Assembly: GCA_038230215.1 (NCBI GenBank)
Contig: JBBRNR010000004.1
Location: 1 to 64,000 of the forward strand
Source of the DNA: DASVRZ01 sp038230215
GTDB lineage: Bacteria > Verrucomicrobiota > Verrucomicrobiia > Chthoniobacterales > DASVRZ01
Direction: 5' to 3'
DNA length: 64,000 bases
Part shown: positions 51,651-59,958 of the stretch, in pieces
Numbering within the stretch: the stretch's first letter is position 1
How the letters are laid out: the number at the start of each line of letters is the position of its first letter
Program-made: the position numbers and the translations under genes
Notes under the pieces: model-generated
Told to the model about the DNA's origin: nothing
Seen by the model: only the letters and a program-made list of their open reading frames with translations
Databases searched by the model: none

Positions 51651-52330
51651 AACGTCGCCTCATATTTCTTCTCGCACTGCTTCCCTTACTGGCCAGCACC
51701 GCGATGAGTCTCCCCAGCAAACCCGGCAATCGCGTTTCAGACGAGGATGATATTTTTGATTCAAAGACGAGAATTTTTCTCTCGCAAAAGCTGAAGGCCG
51801 AATACACCCGAAACAAGATTTCGACTTACATCGTGGCGTTGTCACAGACGGACAAGGGCCAGGAAACCGCCACGGCCAACAAACTCCGCGACGCCTGGAT
51901 TCAAGACCCCGTTGGATTGCTGGTTCTCTTCAACCGGGGTTCCGATAAAATCGCCATCAGCCTCACGAACGGCGCCTATAAACGTGTCGCCTCCGTAGGC
52001 CGTCTCGATCTTCTGGCGAGTCAGATCGATGATTTTAATGAGGAAGGCCCGTCTCGTGGAATGCCGAAGGTGATCGACCTGTTATTGGAAAGATTGCGAA
52101 CGGATCGAAAGCCGATCGTGATTGTTCAGGAGCGCGAAATGCCTCGTGCGCTCATCTTTGTTCCCATCGGCCTGCTATTAGCTTTCTGTGGCTGGGGTCT
52201 GTTCCGGCTCTACCGCTACATGGCGACCCAGAATGTTTTCACGCCGGTTTACCATTTAAAACCGGAACCCATCAACCCCGTGCTCGGCTCGACCACTGGC
52301 GGAGTCAACACGGCCGAGGGCAAGTTCTAA
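51647..52330 (+). CDS. Membrane-anchored TPM-domain protein
   Basis: Starting from TTG at 51647, which overlaps the previous stop codon, the protein has 227 residues. It has a signal peptide (LIFLLALLPLLASTAMS), a TPM-like domain (VSDEDDIFDSKTRIFLSQKLKAEYTRNKISTYIVAL, DPVGLLVLFNRGSDKIAISLTNGAYKRV) and one C-terminal membrane helix (ALIFVPIGLLLAFCGWGLF) with a short cytoplasmic tail. The pair of overlapping TPM-like genes suggests two partner proteins, one cytoplasmic and one facing the periplasm. Confidence 0.68.
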   Translation: MKRRLIFLLALLPLLASTAMSLPSKPGNRVSDEDDIFDSKTRIFLSQKLKAEYTRNKISTYIVALSQTDKGQETATANKLRDAWIQDPVGLLVLFNRGSDKIAISLTNGAYKRVASVGRLDLLASQIDDFNEEGPSRGMPKVIDLLLERLRTDRKPIVIVQEREMPRALIFVPIGLLLAFCGWGLFRLYRYMATQNVFTPVYHLKPEPINPVLGSTTGGVNTAEGKF

Positions 52331-52352
52331 CTCCGCCAGCCAGCGGCAGAAT

Positions 52353-53627
52353 CTATAACTGATTTTCCACTGGTGCCGTGGCGAACTGCAACGGAACCTC
52401 GGTGAGATTGCCTGCATCATTCAGACTTACCTCATGGCTTTTGCGGAGGTCGCGCTGAAAGATTTCCTCCTGTGAACGGGCAAAGGCGCGGTCGATGATG
52501 TTCACGTTTGCCTCGTCGTTGATACGCAATGATCTCGGGTCCAGATTTGTCGAGCCGATGGAGACAAATAAGCCGTCCACGACCAGCAGTTTCGTGTGAT
52601 TCATCGTCGGCTGATACTCGTAAAGACGCACTCCAGCTCGCAGCAAACGCGGCCAGCGTTTCCGCGACGCGCGGCGAACATTTTTCTGATCCATGTATTT
52701 GCCAGGAAGCATGATTTGCACCTTCACTCCACGCTGTGCGGCGGCACACAAAGCACCCATGAGAACCTTGTCGGGAAGGAAGTAGGGATTCTCGATGCAC
52801 ACCGTTTGCCGGGCGCTCGCGAGACTGAGGTGATACATCAATTCCGACGAATAGCGCGAACGAATCGGTGAACTGGAAAACGCCGTCGCCTGCACCGATC
52901 CGGCTGATTTCAGCTTCGGGAAATAGGCTGGACCCTGCACCATCTCGCGAGTGACTTTGAGCCAGTTGTCCAGGAAAGCCGACTGAAGTTGCGTCACCAC
53001 GGGCCCTTCCAACCGGTAATGCAGATCGTGCCAGTGCTCCGGCTTTTCCGCATTCCCCTGCCATTCGTCGCCAATCCCGACGCCACCAATAAAGCCGACG
53101 CGTCCATCGACGATCAGGAGCTTGCGATGGGTGCGATGATTCGCGCGAAATGGATCAATCCAGATGAGCGGATGATAGACTTGGACATCGACACCGGCGG
53201 CCTTCATTTCGCGACGATACAGAAGAGACTTGTTGCCGCCGACCGCGTCAATGATCACGCGGACCGGAACACCGGCACGGGCTCGCTCGATCAACGCGTC
53301 AGTAAAAATACGCCCCGTTTCGTCGCCGTAATAAATGAAGGTTTCAAAGTTGACGCTCCGTTTCGCGCCATGAATCGCGGCGAGCATGGCGGGAAAAATT
53401 TCCTTTCCATTCTCCAGCGTCTCAATCCGATTTCCGGCCAGAAAACCGCCGCTGAGGGTCGCGCCAATGTTTTCTTGAAACGAAGGTTCGCCGACTCGGG
53501 CGACGGGCAGCAGCGGTTCTTTCAACGGCCCTTTGGAGGAACAGCCAGAGGCCAGCGCTGCCATGAGGAGGCAACTCAACTGAAGCCAGCGACGGGGTCG
53601 GGGAGAAACCACGGTAGGAATATTCAT
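52353..53627 (-). CDS. Phospholipase D-family cardiolipin synthase-like lipoprotein
   Basis: The 424-residue protein has a lipobox (LLMAALASGC) and two HKD motifs, HRTHRKLLIVDGRVGFIGGVGIGDEW and MNHTKLLVVDGLFVSIGSTNLDPRSL. This is the ClsA/B-type phosphatidyltransferase fold that joins two phosphatidylglycerols. Unlike ClsA it has no N-terminal double membrane helix but a lipid anchor, so it should act on the periplasmic side. I start at MNIPTVVSPRPRRW; ATG ten codons upstream is possible. Confidence 0.9.
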   Translation of the reverse strand: MNIPTVVSPRPRRWLQLSCLLMAALASGCSSKGPLKEPLLPVARVGEPSFQENIGATLSGGFLAGNRIETLENGKEIFPAMLAAIHGAKRSVNFETFIYYGDETGRIFTDALIERARAGVPVRVIIDAVGGNKSLLYRREMKAAGVDVQVYHPLIWIDPFRANHRTHRKLLIVDGRVGFIGGVGIGDEWQGNAEKPEHWHDLHYRLEGPVVTQLQSAFLDNWLKVTREMVQGPAYFPKLKSAGSVQATAFSSSPIRSRYSSELMYHLSLASARQTVCIENPYFLPDKVLMGALCAAAQRGVKVQIMLPGKYMDQKNVRRASRKRWPRLLRAGVRLYEYQPTMNHTKLLVVDGLFVSIGSTNLDPRSLRINDEANVNIIDRAFARSQEEIFQRDLRKSHEVSLNDAGNLTEVPLQFATAPVENQL

Positions 53628-53691
53628 GCTATCCTTAAAGTCGGAAATGTGACTCAAAAAGGATGCACTAATTTTCTTGGGGAACTACCTC

Positions 53692-56487
53692 CTAACCCGT
53701 GGTCCGCAATCCGGCTGCGATGGCGTTGATCGAGAGCATCACCTCCGGCAGCAACGCGTCGGATTCCGCCGTGTCGCCCGAGAAGCGCAGCTTGCGCCAG
53801 TTTTTGAGGAGGACGATTTGTTGTTCGTGCAGCATTTGCAAGGCATGGGCGCGCACGGCCAGTGTCTTGTAAAAACGCGGGCGGCGTCCGGTCAGCTCCG
53901 AGCCAAGGACTTTCTCGATCATCGTCTGTGTGAGGAGAAACTCGTCGCGGATAATGCCGAAAACCTGGTCGCGCATCGCGGCGTCGGTCACCAGCGAAGC
54001 GTATTTTTCCATCAGAGCGAGATCGGCGCTGGCGAGATTCGTCTCGACGTTGGTGAGGGTGAAACGGAGAAACGGCCAGTTTTTTTGCTCTTTCGACAGC
54101 CAGATGAAGTTTTCCTCGTCCTCCTTTTCGACGGCGGCCAAAGCCGAGCCGACTCCGAACCAACCGGGGAGATAATAACGTGACTGGTTCCAGGAAAACA
54201 CCCACGGAATCGCCCGCAAGTCGCTCAGTTTGCGCTGGCCAGTGCGGCGCGAGGGTCGCGAGCCGATGCTGCTGCGCTCCAGGGCGTCGATTGGCGTGGC
54301 CTGACTGTAGAAATCCATGAATTCAGGCAAACGCAGGAAGGCCTGATACGTGTCGCGGCTGATGTTTGAGAGACGATTGACCACTCCTTTCAGCGGACGT
54401 TTCACTTCTCCAACACGCATCTGGCGCGCGGTGACGCCTGTGACACCGGCGAGAAGCAACTCCAGATTATAGGTCGCTGTGCCGAGGTTGGCGTATTTTT
54501 GAGCAATGGTTTCGCCCTGTTCCGTGAGGCGGATGTCGCCATTGAGCGTCTTCGTTGGCAAGGCGTCCAGAAAGCGATGCGTCGGGCCCGCTCCACGGCT
54601 TATGGTGCCGCCGCGCCCGTGAAAAAAGCGAATCCGGCAGCCCATTTCCTCGCCGATGGCGGTCATGGATTCCTGCGCCATTTGCAGCGCCCATTGGCTG
54701 GCTAGAATGCCGCCTTCCTTGTTGCTGTCGCTGTAGCCGACCATCACTTGCTGGACGGGCAGCGAATGACGCGATGGGCGCAAGGCATGTTGCCGATGCA
54801 GGCTGCGTCGAGTCACATCGTGATTGAGGAAATCCTTGATGATCGACGGGCTTTTTTCCAAATCCTCGGTCGTCTCGAACAGCGGCACCACAGAGAGCAG
54901 GCAGGCCAGACCTTCCGGAGAATTTTCCACCAGCCCGGTCTCGCGGCAGAAGAGATAAACCATCAGCAAATCGGAAACGCTGCGGGTCATGCTCACGATC
55001 AAGGCACCCAGGCCATCGGCTCCGAAACGGATGCGGTGATCGGCCAGCACGCGATAGCAATCGAGCAGCGCATCGGCCTCGGTCCCAGCCTTCACACCGG
55101 GCAGAAGAAACGGACGCGGGCTCTTCAATTCCTGATTCAAAAACTCCAGCCGCCGGGCTTCATCCCATTCCATAAACTCGTGACCCGGCAAGCCAGCCTT
55201 CGACATCATCTGCGCCAGCGCTGCCTCGTGAAAGGCGCTGTTTTGTCGAATATCCAGAACGGCGGAATGGAAACCAAAAACCTCCAGCGTGCGCATGATC
55301 GGTCGCACCTCGATCTTCGCCAATCGGATCGCGCCCACCTCCAGGAGCGACCCGTAAAGTATGCGCAGATCGGCCCGTAACTGCTGTGGAAACCGATAGC
55401 GATTCTGGTCGTCGGCGCTCAGACGATCGTCGTCGTCCACAGAGCGTTCCAGCGGAATTTTATTCTGCATCAGCCGCACAAACTGACGCCACGGCTCATC
55501 GGGATAATGCCGGAAAATCGGTTCCGCCACCGCCGGGCCCACCTCCTTCGCCAGCGCCTGAATCGCTTCTTTTAGGAAACCCGGAGCCGGATACACGTAT
55601 TGCGAAAGACTCAACTCATGCGCCGTGCGTTCGAGTTGTTTATCAATCACCGCCAGGGCATTGCGCCGCAGGTCGAGCAAAGTTTCGTAGGTCACTTCCG
55701 CAGTCACAAACGGATGACCATCGCGGTCGCCGCCGACCCAGGTTCCGAAACGCAACGCGGGCAGAGTCCCCTCGCCCTCCAGCAGAGCGGGATCGAACCC
55801 GGCCTCGGCCCAGGAAAGCTCTAGATTTCGGTCGAGGCGCGGCACGACATTGGGAAACACTTCGTGAAGATAATGCATCACATTCCGGCGTTCGTCGGCG
55901 ACCTCCGGCTTCTGGCGCGGGATCTCGCCCGTTCTCCACAGCCGCTCGAGAGTCGCCTTGGTGTCTTCGCGAATTTTCTGCATTTCACGAGGCGTCCACA
56001 TACGATTTTCGCGGGCGAGCATCAGTTGATACAGCTCCCGAAGCTGCTCCAGCACCGTGGAGCGTTTCGCCTCTGTCGGGTGCGCGGTCAAAACCGGTTC
56101 GACTTCCACTTCCCTCAGAATTTCCGCGAGATCCTCGCCATCCGTTCCCAACTGTTGCAAGCGCCGCAATTCCGCCGCCCACAAGCCCGGCTCGCTGGCG
56201 GCTCCGAGTTCCGATTCGCGCAACCGGCGAATCTGCGAAGACGTGTTTTCCTCAACGATATTCAGGAGCTGAAACGCGATGGAATAGACCTGCGCCATGC
56301 GTTTCGGAAACGGCTCGTGAATCTCCGAATCCTCCAGCCAGGGCACGCATTTCGCCAGTTCGGTATCGCCCAAATCCACCAGCACTTCGCGAAAGCATTC
56401 GACGAGAAATTTGAGATCGGTCCGGATTTTCTCGAATCCAATGGTGGTGAAGTCGGACGACTCAGACTCAGCGTTGCTTTTTTCCAT
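53692..56487 (-). CDS. ppc: Phosphoenolpyruvate carboxylase
   Basis: The 931-residue enzyme makes oxaloacetate from PEP and bicarbonate. Markers are VEPVLTAHPTEAKR with the catalytic His, GTWVGGDRDGHPFV, VMVGYSDSNKEGGILAS with the substrate-binding Lys, FFHGRGGTISRGAGPTHRFL, and the C-terminal LTGRRPRFYKTLAVRAHALQMLHEQQI and NAIAAGLRTTG (allosteric C-terminus). Length is normal for the bacterial type. It is a single-gene unit divergent from the nucleotidyltransferase gene. Confidence 0.96.
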   Translation of the reverse strand: MEKSNAESESSDFTTIGFEKIRTDLKFLVECFREVLVDLGDTELAKCVPWLEDSEIHEPFPKRMAQVYSIAFQLLNIVEENTSSQIRRLRESELGAASEPGLWAAELRRLQQLGTDGEDLAEILREVEVEPVLTAHPTEAKRSTVLEQLRELYQLMLARENRMWTPREMQKIREDTKATLERLWRTGEIPRQKPEVADERRNVMHYLHEVFPNVVPRLDRNLELSWAEAGFDPALLEGEGTLPALRFGTWVGGDRDGHPFVTAEVTYETLLDLRRNALAVIDKQLERTAHELSLSQYVYPAPGFLKEAIQALAKEVGPAVAEPIFRHYPDEPWRQFVRLMQNKIPLERSVDDDDRLSADDQNRYRFPQQLRADLRILYGSLLEVGAIRLAKIEVRPIMRTLEVFGFHSAVLDIRQNSAFHEAALAQMMSKAGLPGHEFMEWDEARRLEFLNQELKSPRPFLLPGVKAGTEADALLDCYRVLADHRIRFGADGLGALIVSMTRSVSDLLMVYLFCRETGLVENSPEGLACLLSVVPLFETTEDLEKSPSIIKDFLNHDVTRRSLHRQHALRPSRHSLPVQQVMVGYSDSNKEGGILASQWALQMAQESMTAIGEEMGCRIRFFHGRGGTISRGAGPTHRFLDALPTKTLNGDIRLTEQGETIAQKYANLGTATYNLELLLAGVTGVTARQMRVGEVKRPLKGVVNRLSNISRDTYQAFLRLPEFMDFYSQATPIDALERSSIGSRPSRRTGQRKLSDLRAIPWVFSWNQSRYYLPGWFGVGSALAAVEKEDEENFIWLSKEQKNWPFLRFTLTNVETNLASADLALMEKYASLVTDAAMRDQVFGIIRDEFLLTQTMIEKVLGSELTGRRPRFYKTLAVRAHALQMLHEQQIVLLKNWRKLRFSGDTAESDALLPEVMLSINAIAAGLRTTG

Positions 56488-56693
56488 AAATATCCCTTTG
56501 CGCGCGTTTTGGCTGAAAACGCCCCTGTGGTATGCCGCTTTCGCCGGGAAGTGTCAACGCCGGGCTGTGGACAGATGCCATCTGATTACACTGCAACTCC
56601 GATGAAAAATGAGCCATGCCTCGAACTCCGTTTGAGTTTCAGGTTTCCCTTTCCGGTTTCCTCTGCATGGTAAAATGGCAGGATGACTCAACC

Positions 56694-57200
56694 ATGAAGG
56701 CCACACTTTTCGAAATCAATGAACTGCGAGTTGCCGGCCTCATCGGCCAGTGGGCCATTGGCGGTGCGATGGGAGCCACTTTTTATCTGGAGCCTGTCTC
56801 GACCTATGATTTGGACATCTTCGTGGTCTTCGAGGGGACACCACTCATTCTGACCCTCACACCCCTCTATGATTTTTTACAGGCGCGCGGTCACGCGGCG
56901 GAAGGGGACGCCATCCTGGTGCATGGCTGGCCGGTGCAGTTCCTGCCCGCCGAGGCCGGATTATTGCGGGAAGCCGTGGAGCAGGCGAGTGAGATCGACT
57001 TTGAAGGCGTGCCTGCGCGTGTCATGACGGCGGAGCACCTCATGGCCATCGCGTTGCAGACTGGTCGGGGCAAAGACTTTGCACGCCTGCTCACATTTGT
57101 GGAAGCGCGGGCTGCCGACGATTCCCGGTTGCACGACATTCTGGCACGCCATGGCCTGGAGAGTGCCTGGAAACAATTCCAACAAAACTACCTGCCGTGA
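56694..57200 (+). CDS. Nucleotidyltransferase-fold protein (AbiEii/MNT-like)
   Basis: The 168-residue protein shows the NTase core: WAIGGAMGATFYLEP (GG motif) followed by TYDLDIFVVFEG (DxD motif), later FEGVPARVMTAEHLMAIALQTGRGKDFARL, which matches the C-terminal part of AbiEii-like and MNT antitoxin/toxin proteins. I start at MKATLFEINELRVAG; in-frame ATGs upstream (56616) are possible. A 58-residue ORF overlaps its stop (GTGA), which resembles the two-gene layout of NTase toxin-antitoxin modules. Confidence 0.75.
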   Translation: MKATLFEINELRVAGLIGQWAIGGAMGATFYLEPVSTYDLDIFVVFEGTPLILTLTPLYDFLQARGHAAEGDAILVHGWPVQFLPAEAGLLREAVEQASEIDFEGVPARVMTAEHLMAIALQTGRGKDFARLLTFVEARAADDSRLHDILARHGLESAWKQFQQNYLP

Positions 57201-57373
57201 GCCCGCTGCTGCAACAATTACTCGAAGAAAAGAGACTGCGCCGACTACGCCTCATGGCGCTGCCCTACCCGGAAAAGGTGCGTATCGTGGAAAAAATGCG
57301 CCACGCCGCCCACGAGATCCACACCGCGATGGATCATTGCGTCCTCCGGGAAGACCCGCCTTCGTCAAAATAG
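57197..57373 (+). CDS. Small helical protein coupled to the nucleotidyltransferase (58 aa)
   Basis: GTG at 57197 overlaps the stop of the nucleotidyltransferase gene (GTGA) and opens a 58-codon frame ending TAG at 57371-57373. The peptide (SPLLQQLLEEKRLRRLRLMA, then EKVRIVEKMRHAAHEIHTAM) is basic and helical, the size of many antitoxins or small partners. Translational coupling is the main argument that it is real. No family is recognised. Confidence 0.6.
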   Translation: MSPLLQQLLEEKRLRRLRLMALPYPEKVRIVEKMRHAAHEIHTAMDHCVLREDPPSSK

Positions 57374-57454
57374 TGCGGCTCGTTCCTCCCCCAGCCCACA
57401 CAGAAGACCTGCCCCAGCACCCTCCCAGCCATACGCATGGAAGTCCCGTGTAAA

Positions 57455-57658
57455 CTACGGATTCGCGGGCGGCGGAACCGGAGTGCTGCCGCCCGTGCTG
57501 CCATTGTTCGTCGGCGGGAAGAGGCCGAGGCGATACTTTTCGCGAATGCCCCGATTGGCGGCCTCTTCCTCGGGATGCTCGTTGTTAGCGGCATTTTGAA
57601 TCGTGAGGAGGCCGAGATACAACTCGTTGGCGCGGGTAGTGGTGTCGCCCTTTGATTG
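57455..57658 (-). pseudogene. C-terminal remnant of a gene cut off at the CRISPR array
   Basis: A minus-strand frame ends TAG at 57455 and reads protein-like sequence (TRANELYLGLLTIQNAANNE, then REKYRLGLFPPTNNGS and a Pro-rich end). Going upstream it runs straight into CRISPR repeat 1 at 57658, with no start codon before it. I infer a 5'-truncated gene, or an unrelated frame in the array flank. The family is unknown. The 57374-57454 stretch shows nothing. Confidence 0.4.
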
Positions 57659-57958
57659 GCTTTGCCTTGAATACAAAGCCGGGGGGAGTACAACTTTGGC
57701 AGGCGAAATGAGGACATGAAGGCGGCTTTGCCTTGAATACAAAGCCGGGGGGAGTACAACTTAGCTTTCCGGCTTGTGCGGCGGTTCGCTGCTTTGCCTT
57801 GAATACAAAGCCGGGGGGAGTACAACTGGCGAATACCACTCCATCAACCTCAACCTGCTTTGCCTTGAATACAAAGCCGGGGGGAGTACAACTGGCGAAT
57901 ACCACTCCATCAACCTCAACCTGCTTTGCCTTGAATACAAAGCCGGGGGGAGTACAAC
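57659..57958 (+). CRISPR. Type II-C CRISPR array, 5 repeats and 4 spacers
   Basis: Five identical 36-bp repeats start at 57659, 57725, 57791, 57857 and 57923. Each begins GCTTTGCCTTGAATAC, contains a GCTTTG/CAAAGC dyad, and ends GGGGGGAGTACAAC. All four spacers are 30 bp (57695-57724, 57761-57790, 57827-57856, 57893-57922). Spacers 3 and 4 are identical, so the last unit was duplicated. The plus-strand orientation is chosen because the tracrRNA at 63555 pairs with the 5' half of the repeat in this sense. cas2, cas1 and cas9 follow to the right on the minus strand. Confidence 0.97.
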
Positions 57959-57988
57959 CACAAGTTGTAAGTTGCTCCCTCAAGGGGG

Positions 57989-58017
57989 TTTACCAGAGCT
58001 GTATCTGCTCTGGTAAA
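57989..58017. terminator. Hairpin at the convergent ends of the array and cas2
   Basis: TTTACCAGAGC (57989-57999) and GCTCTGGTAAA (58007-58017) form a perfect 11-bp stem with a 7-base loop. It overlaps the last codons of cas2 and lies 30 bases after the last CRISPR repeat. It could end transcription from both sides, although no long T-run follows. Confidence 0.5.
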
Positions 58018-58325
58018 TCCTCGGGCGACACCTCTTTCGCCGGACTTCCGTGCAATACGAAGCTCCTCTCCCATTGCGAACGCGTAACAAAGATCGCCCG
58101 CACACTCCCCTCCTCCGGCAAATGCTGCTTCACGCGGGCGATATGCGTCTCCTGCCTCGCATAAGTCACACAGGCCCGCGCGTACATACTCCATTGCAGC
58201 ATCTGGTAGCCATCATCCTTCAACCACTCGCGAAAATCGTGAGCCGCTTTCCTTTGCGGCTTTGTCAGCGTGGGCAGATCGAACGCCACAATCAGCCAGC
58301 CCATTTTGAATTTTTCGGTGTCCAT
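57990..58325 (-). CDS. cas2: CRISPR-associated endonuclease Cas2
   Basis: The 111-residue protein has the Cas2 ferredoxin-like fold signature: WLIVAFDLPTLTKPQRKAAHDFREWLKDDGYQMLQWSMYARAC, with the metal-binding Asp in the first strand, and VRAIFVTRSQWERSFVLHG near the end. It bridges two Cas1 dimers in the spacer-integration complex. It overlaps cas1 by 34 bases. Confidence 0.96.
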   Translation of the reverse strand: MDTEKFKMGWLIVAFDLPTLTKPQRKAAHDFREWLKDDGYQMLQWSMYARACVTYARQETHIARVKQHLPEEGSVRAIFVTRSQWERSFVLHGSPAKEVSPEDLPEQIQLW

Positions 58326-59212
58326 GGTTTGTAGAGCTTCGGATCGTTATGCAGCACCGCCCGACGGAAATTGCGCACCACACCCTCGATGCAACTCCGC
58401 ACATCCAGCGTGAGATCCAAGTAATCCACCCGCACCAGCGGAAACCCCGTTACCCATTTGCGAAATTCCGGCGTTACGGAGAGCGGCCCCTCCCCCGACT
58501 GCTCTCGCACCCATTGCGCCACCCGCCAATCCACGCACGGGCGGAAAGGCTCCATCAAATCGTAAGCCAGCGGCGTGCTCCGCTCCCGCGCCACATGGGA
58601 AATGCCAAACGTCGGGTCCAACCCCACCCCGAAAAGCTTCTGCAAAATCGTCGAAAGCAACACCGCATACCCATAATTCAGCAAGTGATTCAACCCCGCA
58701 GCTCCTCGCTCCCGCGTAAAATCCGGCTCCCCCATACTGCGGCCAAACGCATTCCAAAACAACTTCGCGCAGATCGCCTCCTTGTGCGGCTTCCGGCCCC
58801 AAGCCGTCTCGTGCAGGAGCTTGAGCGCGACATCCCCCGGCGCGAGAAACTCCGCCAGCGCGTGCTGATTGCGACACTTCGCATCCACCGTCTGCTGCCA
58901 AAGCCGGGCCAGCGTCTTCGCATCCAACTTCAACAACGCCCGACTGAGCAACGTATCCGTCGAGCGATTCGCTGGCAGCACCAGACTCGTCGGCTTGAAA
59001 TCTTCGCAAATAATCAAAGCCACCCCGTGCTTCGCCGCCTCCAGAAACAAATTGCTATGAATACTCGCCGAGAAACTCGTGACAATGATCGACGCCACAT
59101 CCTCCAGCGGCAGCGTTTTGTCCTTCTCCCCCGGCACCTTGCAAGTCAGCTGCCCATCCTTGCAACTAAGCGAACATTGTGGCGAATCGATGCTGACAAT
59201 ATGAAAACTCAT
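58292..59212 (-). CDS. cas1: CRISPR-associated endonuclease Cas1 (type II)
   Basis: The 306-residue integrase has the type II Cas1 pattern: DSPQCSLSCKDGQLTCKVPG, then LPLEDVASIIVTSFSASIHSNLFLEAAKHGVALIICEDFKPTSLVLP in the beta domain. The helical domain has GLNHLLNYGYAVLLSTILQKLFGVGLDPTFGISHVARERSTPLAYDLMEPFRPCVD, carrying the catalytic Glu/His/Asp-type residues. With Cas2 it inserts new spacers. A strong terminator separates it from the 119-residue gene upstream, so cas1-cas2 may have its own promoter. Confidence 0.96.
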   Translation of the reverse strand: MSFHIVSIDSPQCSLSCKDGQLTCKVPGEKDKTLPLEDVASIIVTSFSASIHSNLFLEAAKHGVALIICEDFKPTSLVLPANRSTDTLLSRALLKLDAKTLARLWQQTVDAKCRNQHALAEFLAPGDVALKLLHETAWGRKPHKEAICAKLFWNAFGRSMGEPDFTRERGAAGLNHLLNYGYAVLLSTILQKLFGVGLDPTFGISHVARERSTPLAYDLMEPFRPCVDWRVAQWVREQSGEGPLSVTPEFRKWVTGFPLVRVDYLDLTLDVRSCIEGVVRNFRRAVLHNDPKLYKPWTPKNSKWAG

Positions 59213-59239
59213 ACGGGGTGAAAGACTTGCACAAAAGAA

Positions 59240-59268
59240 AAACGGCGACCCTTTTGAGGTCGCCGTTT
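59240..59268 (-). terminator. Intrinsic terminator after the 119-aa gene
   Basis: AAACGGCGACC (59240-59250) and GGTCGCCGTTT (59258-59268) form an 11-bp stem with a 7-base loop. Read on the minus strand it is followed by TTTCTTTTG, a U-rich tract. It lies just after the stop of the 119-residue gene and before cas1. Confidence 0.8.
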
Positions 59269-59281
59269 ATAAGGACAATAG

Positions 59282-59641
59282 TTAGACAGCTGGAGTTTTG
59301 GGTTTACGCAATGGTTTTTTGCGTTCACTCGTACGGGTGCCACCTGCTTTCTCGTATTCGAGGCTTTCCTTAGTGTATTTGACTCCCACCGCGGCCAGCA
59401 TCCGCCCCGAGAGATCGTCGAGGGATTTTTCTTCCGCTTCGATCTCATCGAGCAAGCCATCCAACTCGGACAGCTTGGTATTGTAGAGTTCATTTTTGTC
59501 GGATGTCGCCTTGGTGGTGGCTTTGAAAGCCACCAACGTGAGACTATTACCGAGGTCGAGTGCCGTATCGATGGAAGCGAGGGCGTTTGCACGCTTGTTC
59601 GCAAATTCGACTGCGGTGGAGGTTCTTTTTGGTCTTGCCAT
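59282..59641 (-). CDS. Unknown 119-aa protein between cas9 and cas1
   Basis: The protein starts MARPKRTSTAVEFANKRANA. It is helical throughout (SIDTALDLGNSLTLVAFKATT, then NTKLSELDGLLDEIEAEEKSLDDLSGRMLAAVGV) and ends in a strongly basic tail (RTSERKKPLRKPKTP). No Cys, membrane or known Cas motif is present; it is not Csn2 or Cas4. It has its own terminator, and its 5' side is a 445-bp gap with 21-bp array D. Candidates are a Cas9 or adaptation accessory protein, a small DNA-binding protein, or a passenger gene. Confidence 0.75.
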   Translation of the reverse strand: MARPKRTSTAVEFANKRANALASIDTALDLGNSLTLVAFKATTKATSDKNELYNTKLSELDGLLDEIEAEEKSLDDLSGRMLAAVGVKYTKESLEYEKAGGTRTSERKKPLRKPKTPAV

Positions 59642-59763
59642 AAGTATTTACATCTTTACGCCTCCCAAACTGCCGCACCGACATGATGCAACCAGAAGGA
59701 GGATAAAAACGTTTAGCATACAGAAAATCATTGAACAAGAACGTAAATCGAGTTTTTTACACA

Positions 59764-59958
59764 CGCTTTTCACAATTCCTTTCACCACTTTTGCCTATTT
59801 CGCGACCACTTCTGCTTTAGGCGTCATCACTTTAGCCTTCCTCGTCACCACTTTTGCTTGGCTCACGATGACTTAGGCTTGGGTCGTCCCATCTTTTAAA
59901 TTGGTCGCGATGACTTTTACTTTCCTCGTCCCATCTTTCGCTTTCCTCGCGAGCAAAA
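59764..59958. repeat. 21-bp degenerate tandem array D (CTCGTCACCACTTTTG core)
   Basis: CCACTT-type cores (variants TCACTT, TGACTT, CATCTT) occur every 21 bp at 59785, 59806, 59827, 59848, 59869, 59890, 59911 and 59932, with a weaker one at 59764. No phase slip occurs over nine units. Upstream of each core is a CCTCG or GGTCG-like element. The array lies 123 bp 5' of the 119-residue gene and after the cas9 stop (gap 59642-60086). No gene is visible in the gap. Confidence 0.85.

Noticed and set aside
54748..56673. Several 200-340-codon plus frames opposite ppc
   Set aside because: They are antisense to a complete PEP carboxylase gene and have Arg/Pro-rich reverse-frame composition.
57961..57985. 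GTTGTAAGTTGCTCCCTC next to the last CRISPR repeat as a possible anti-repeat
   Set aside because: Its similarity to the repeat is short and gapped and no tracr-like hairpins with terminator follow in the proper sense; the 63555 anti-repeat is much better.
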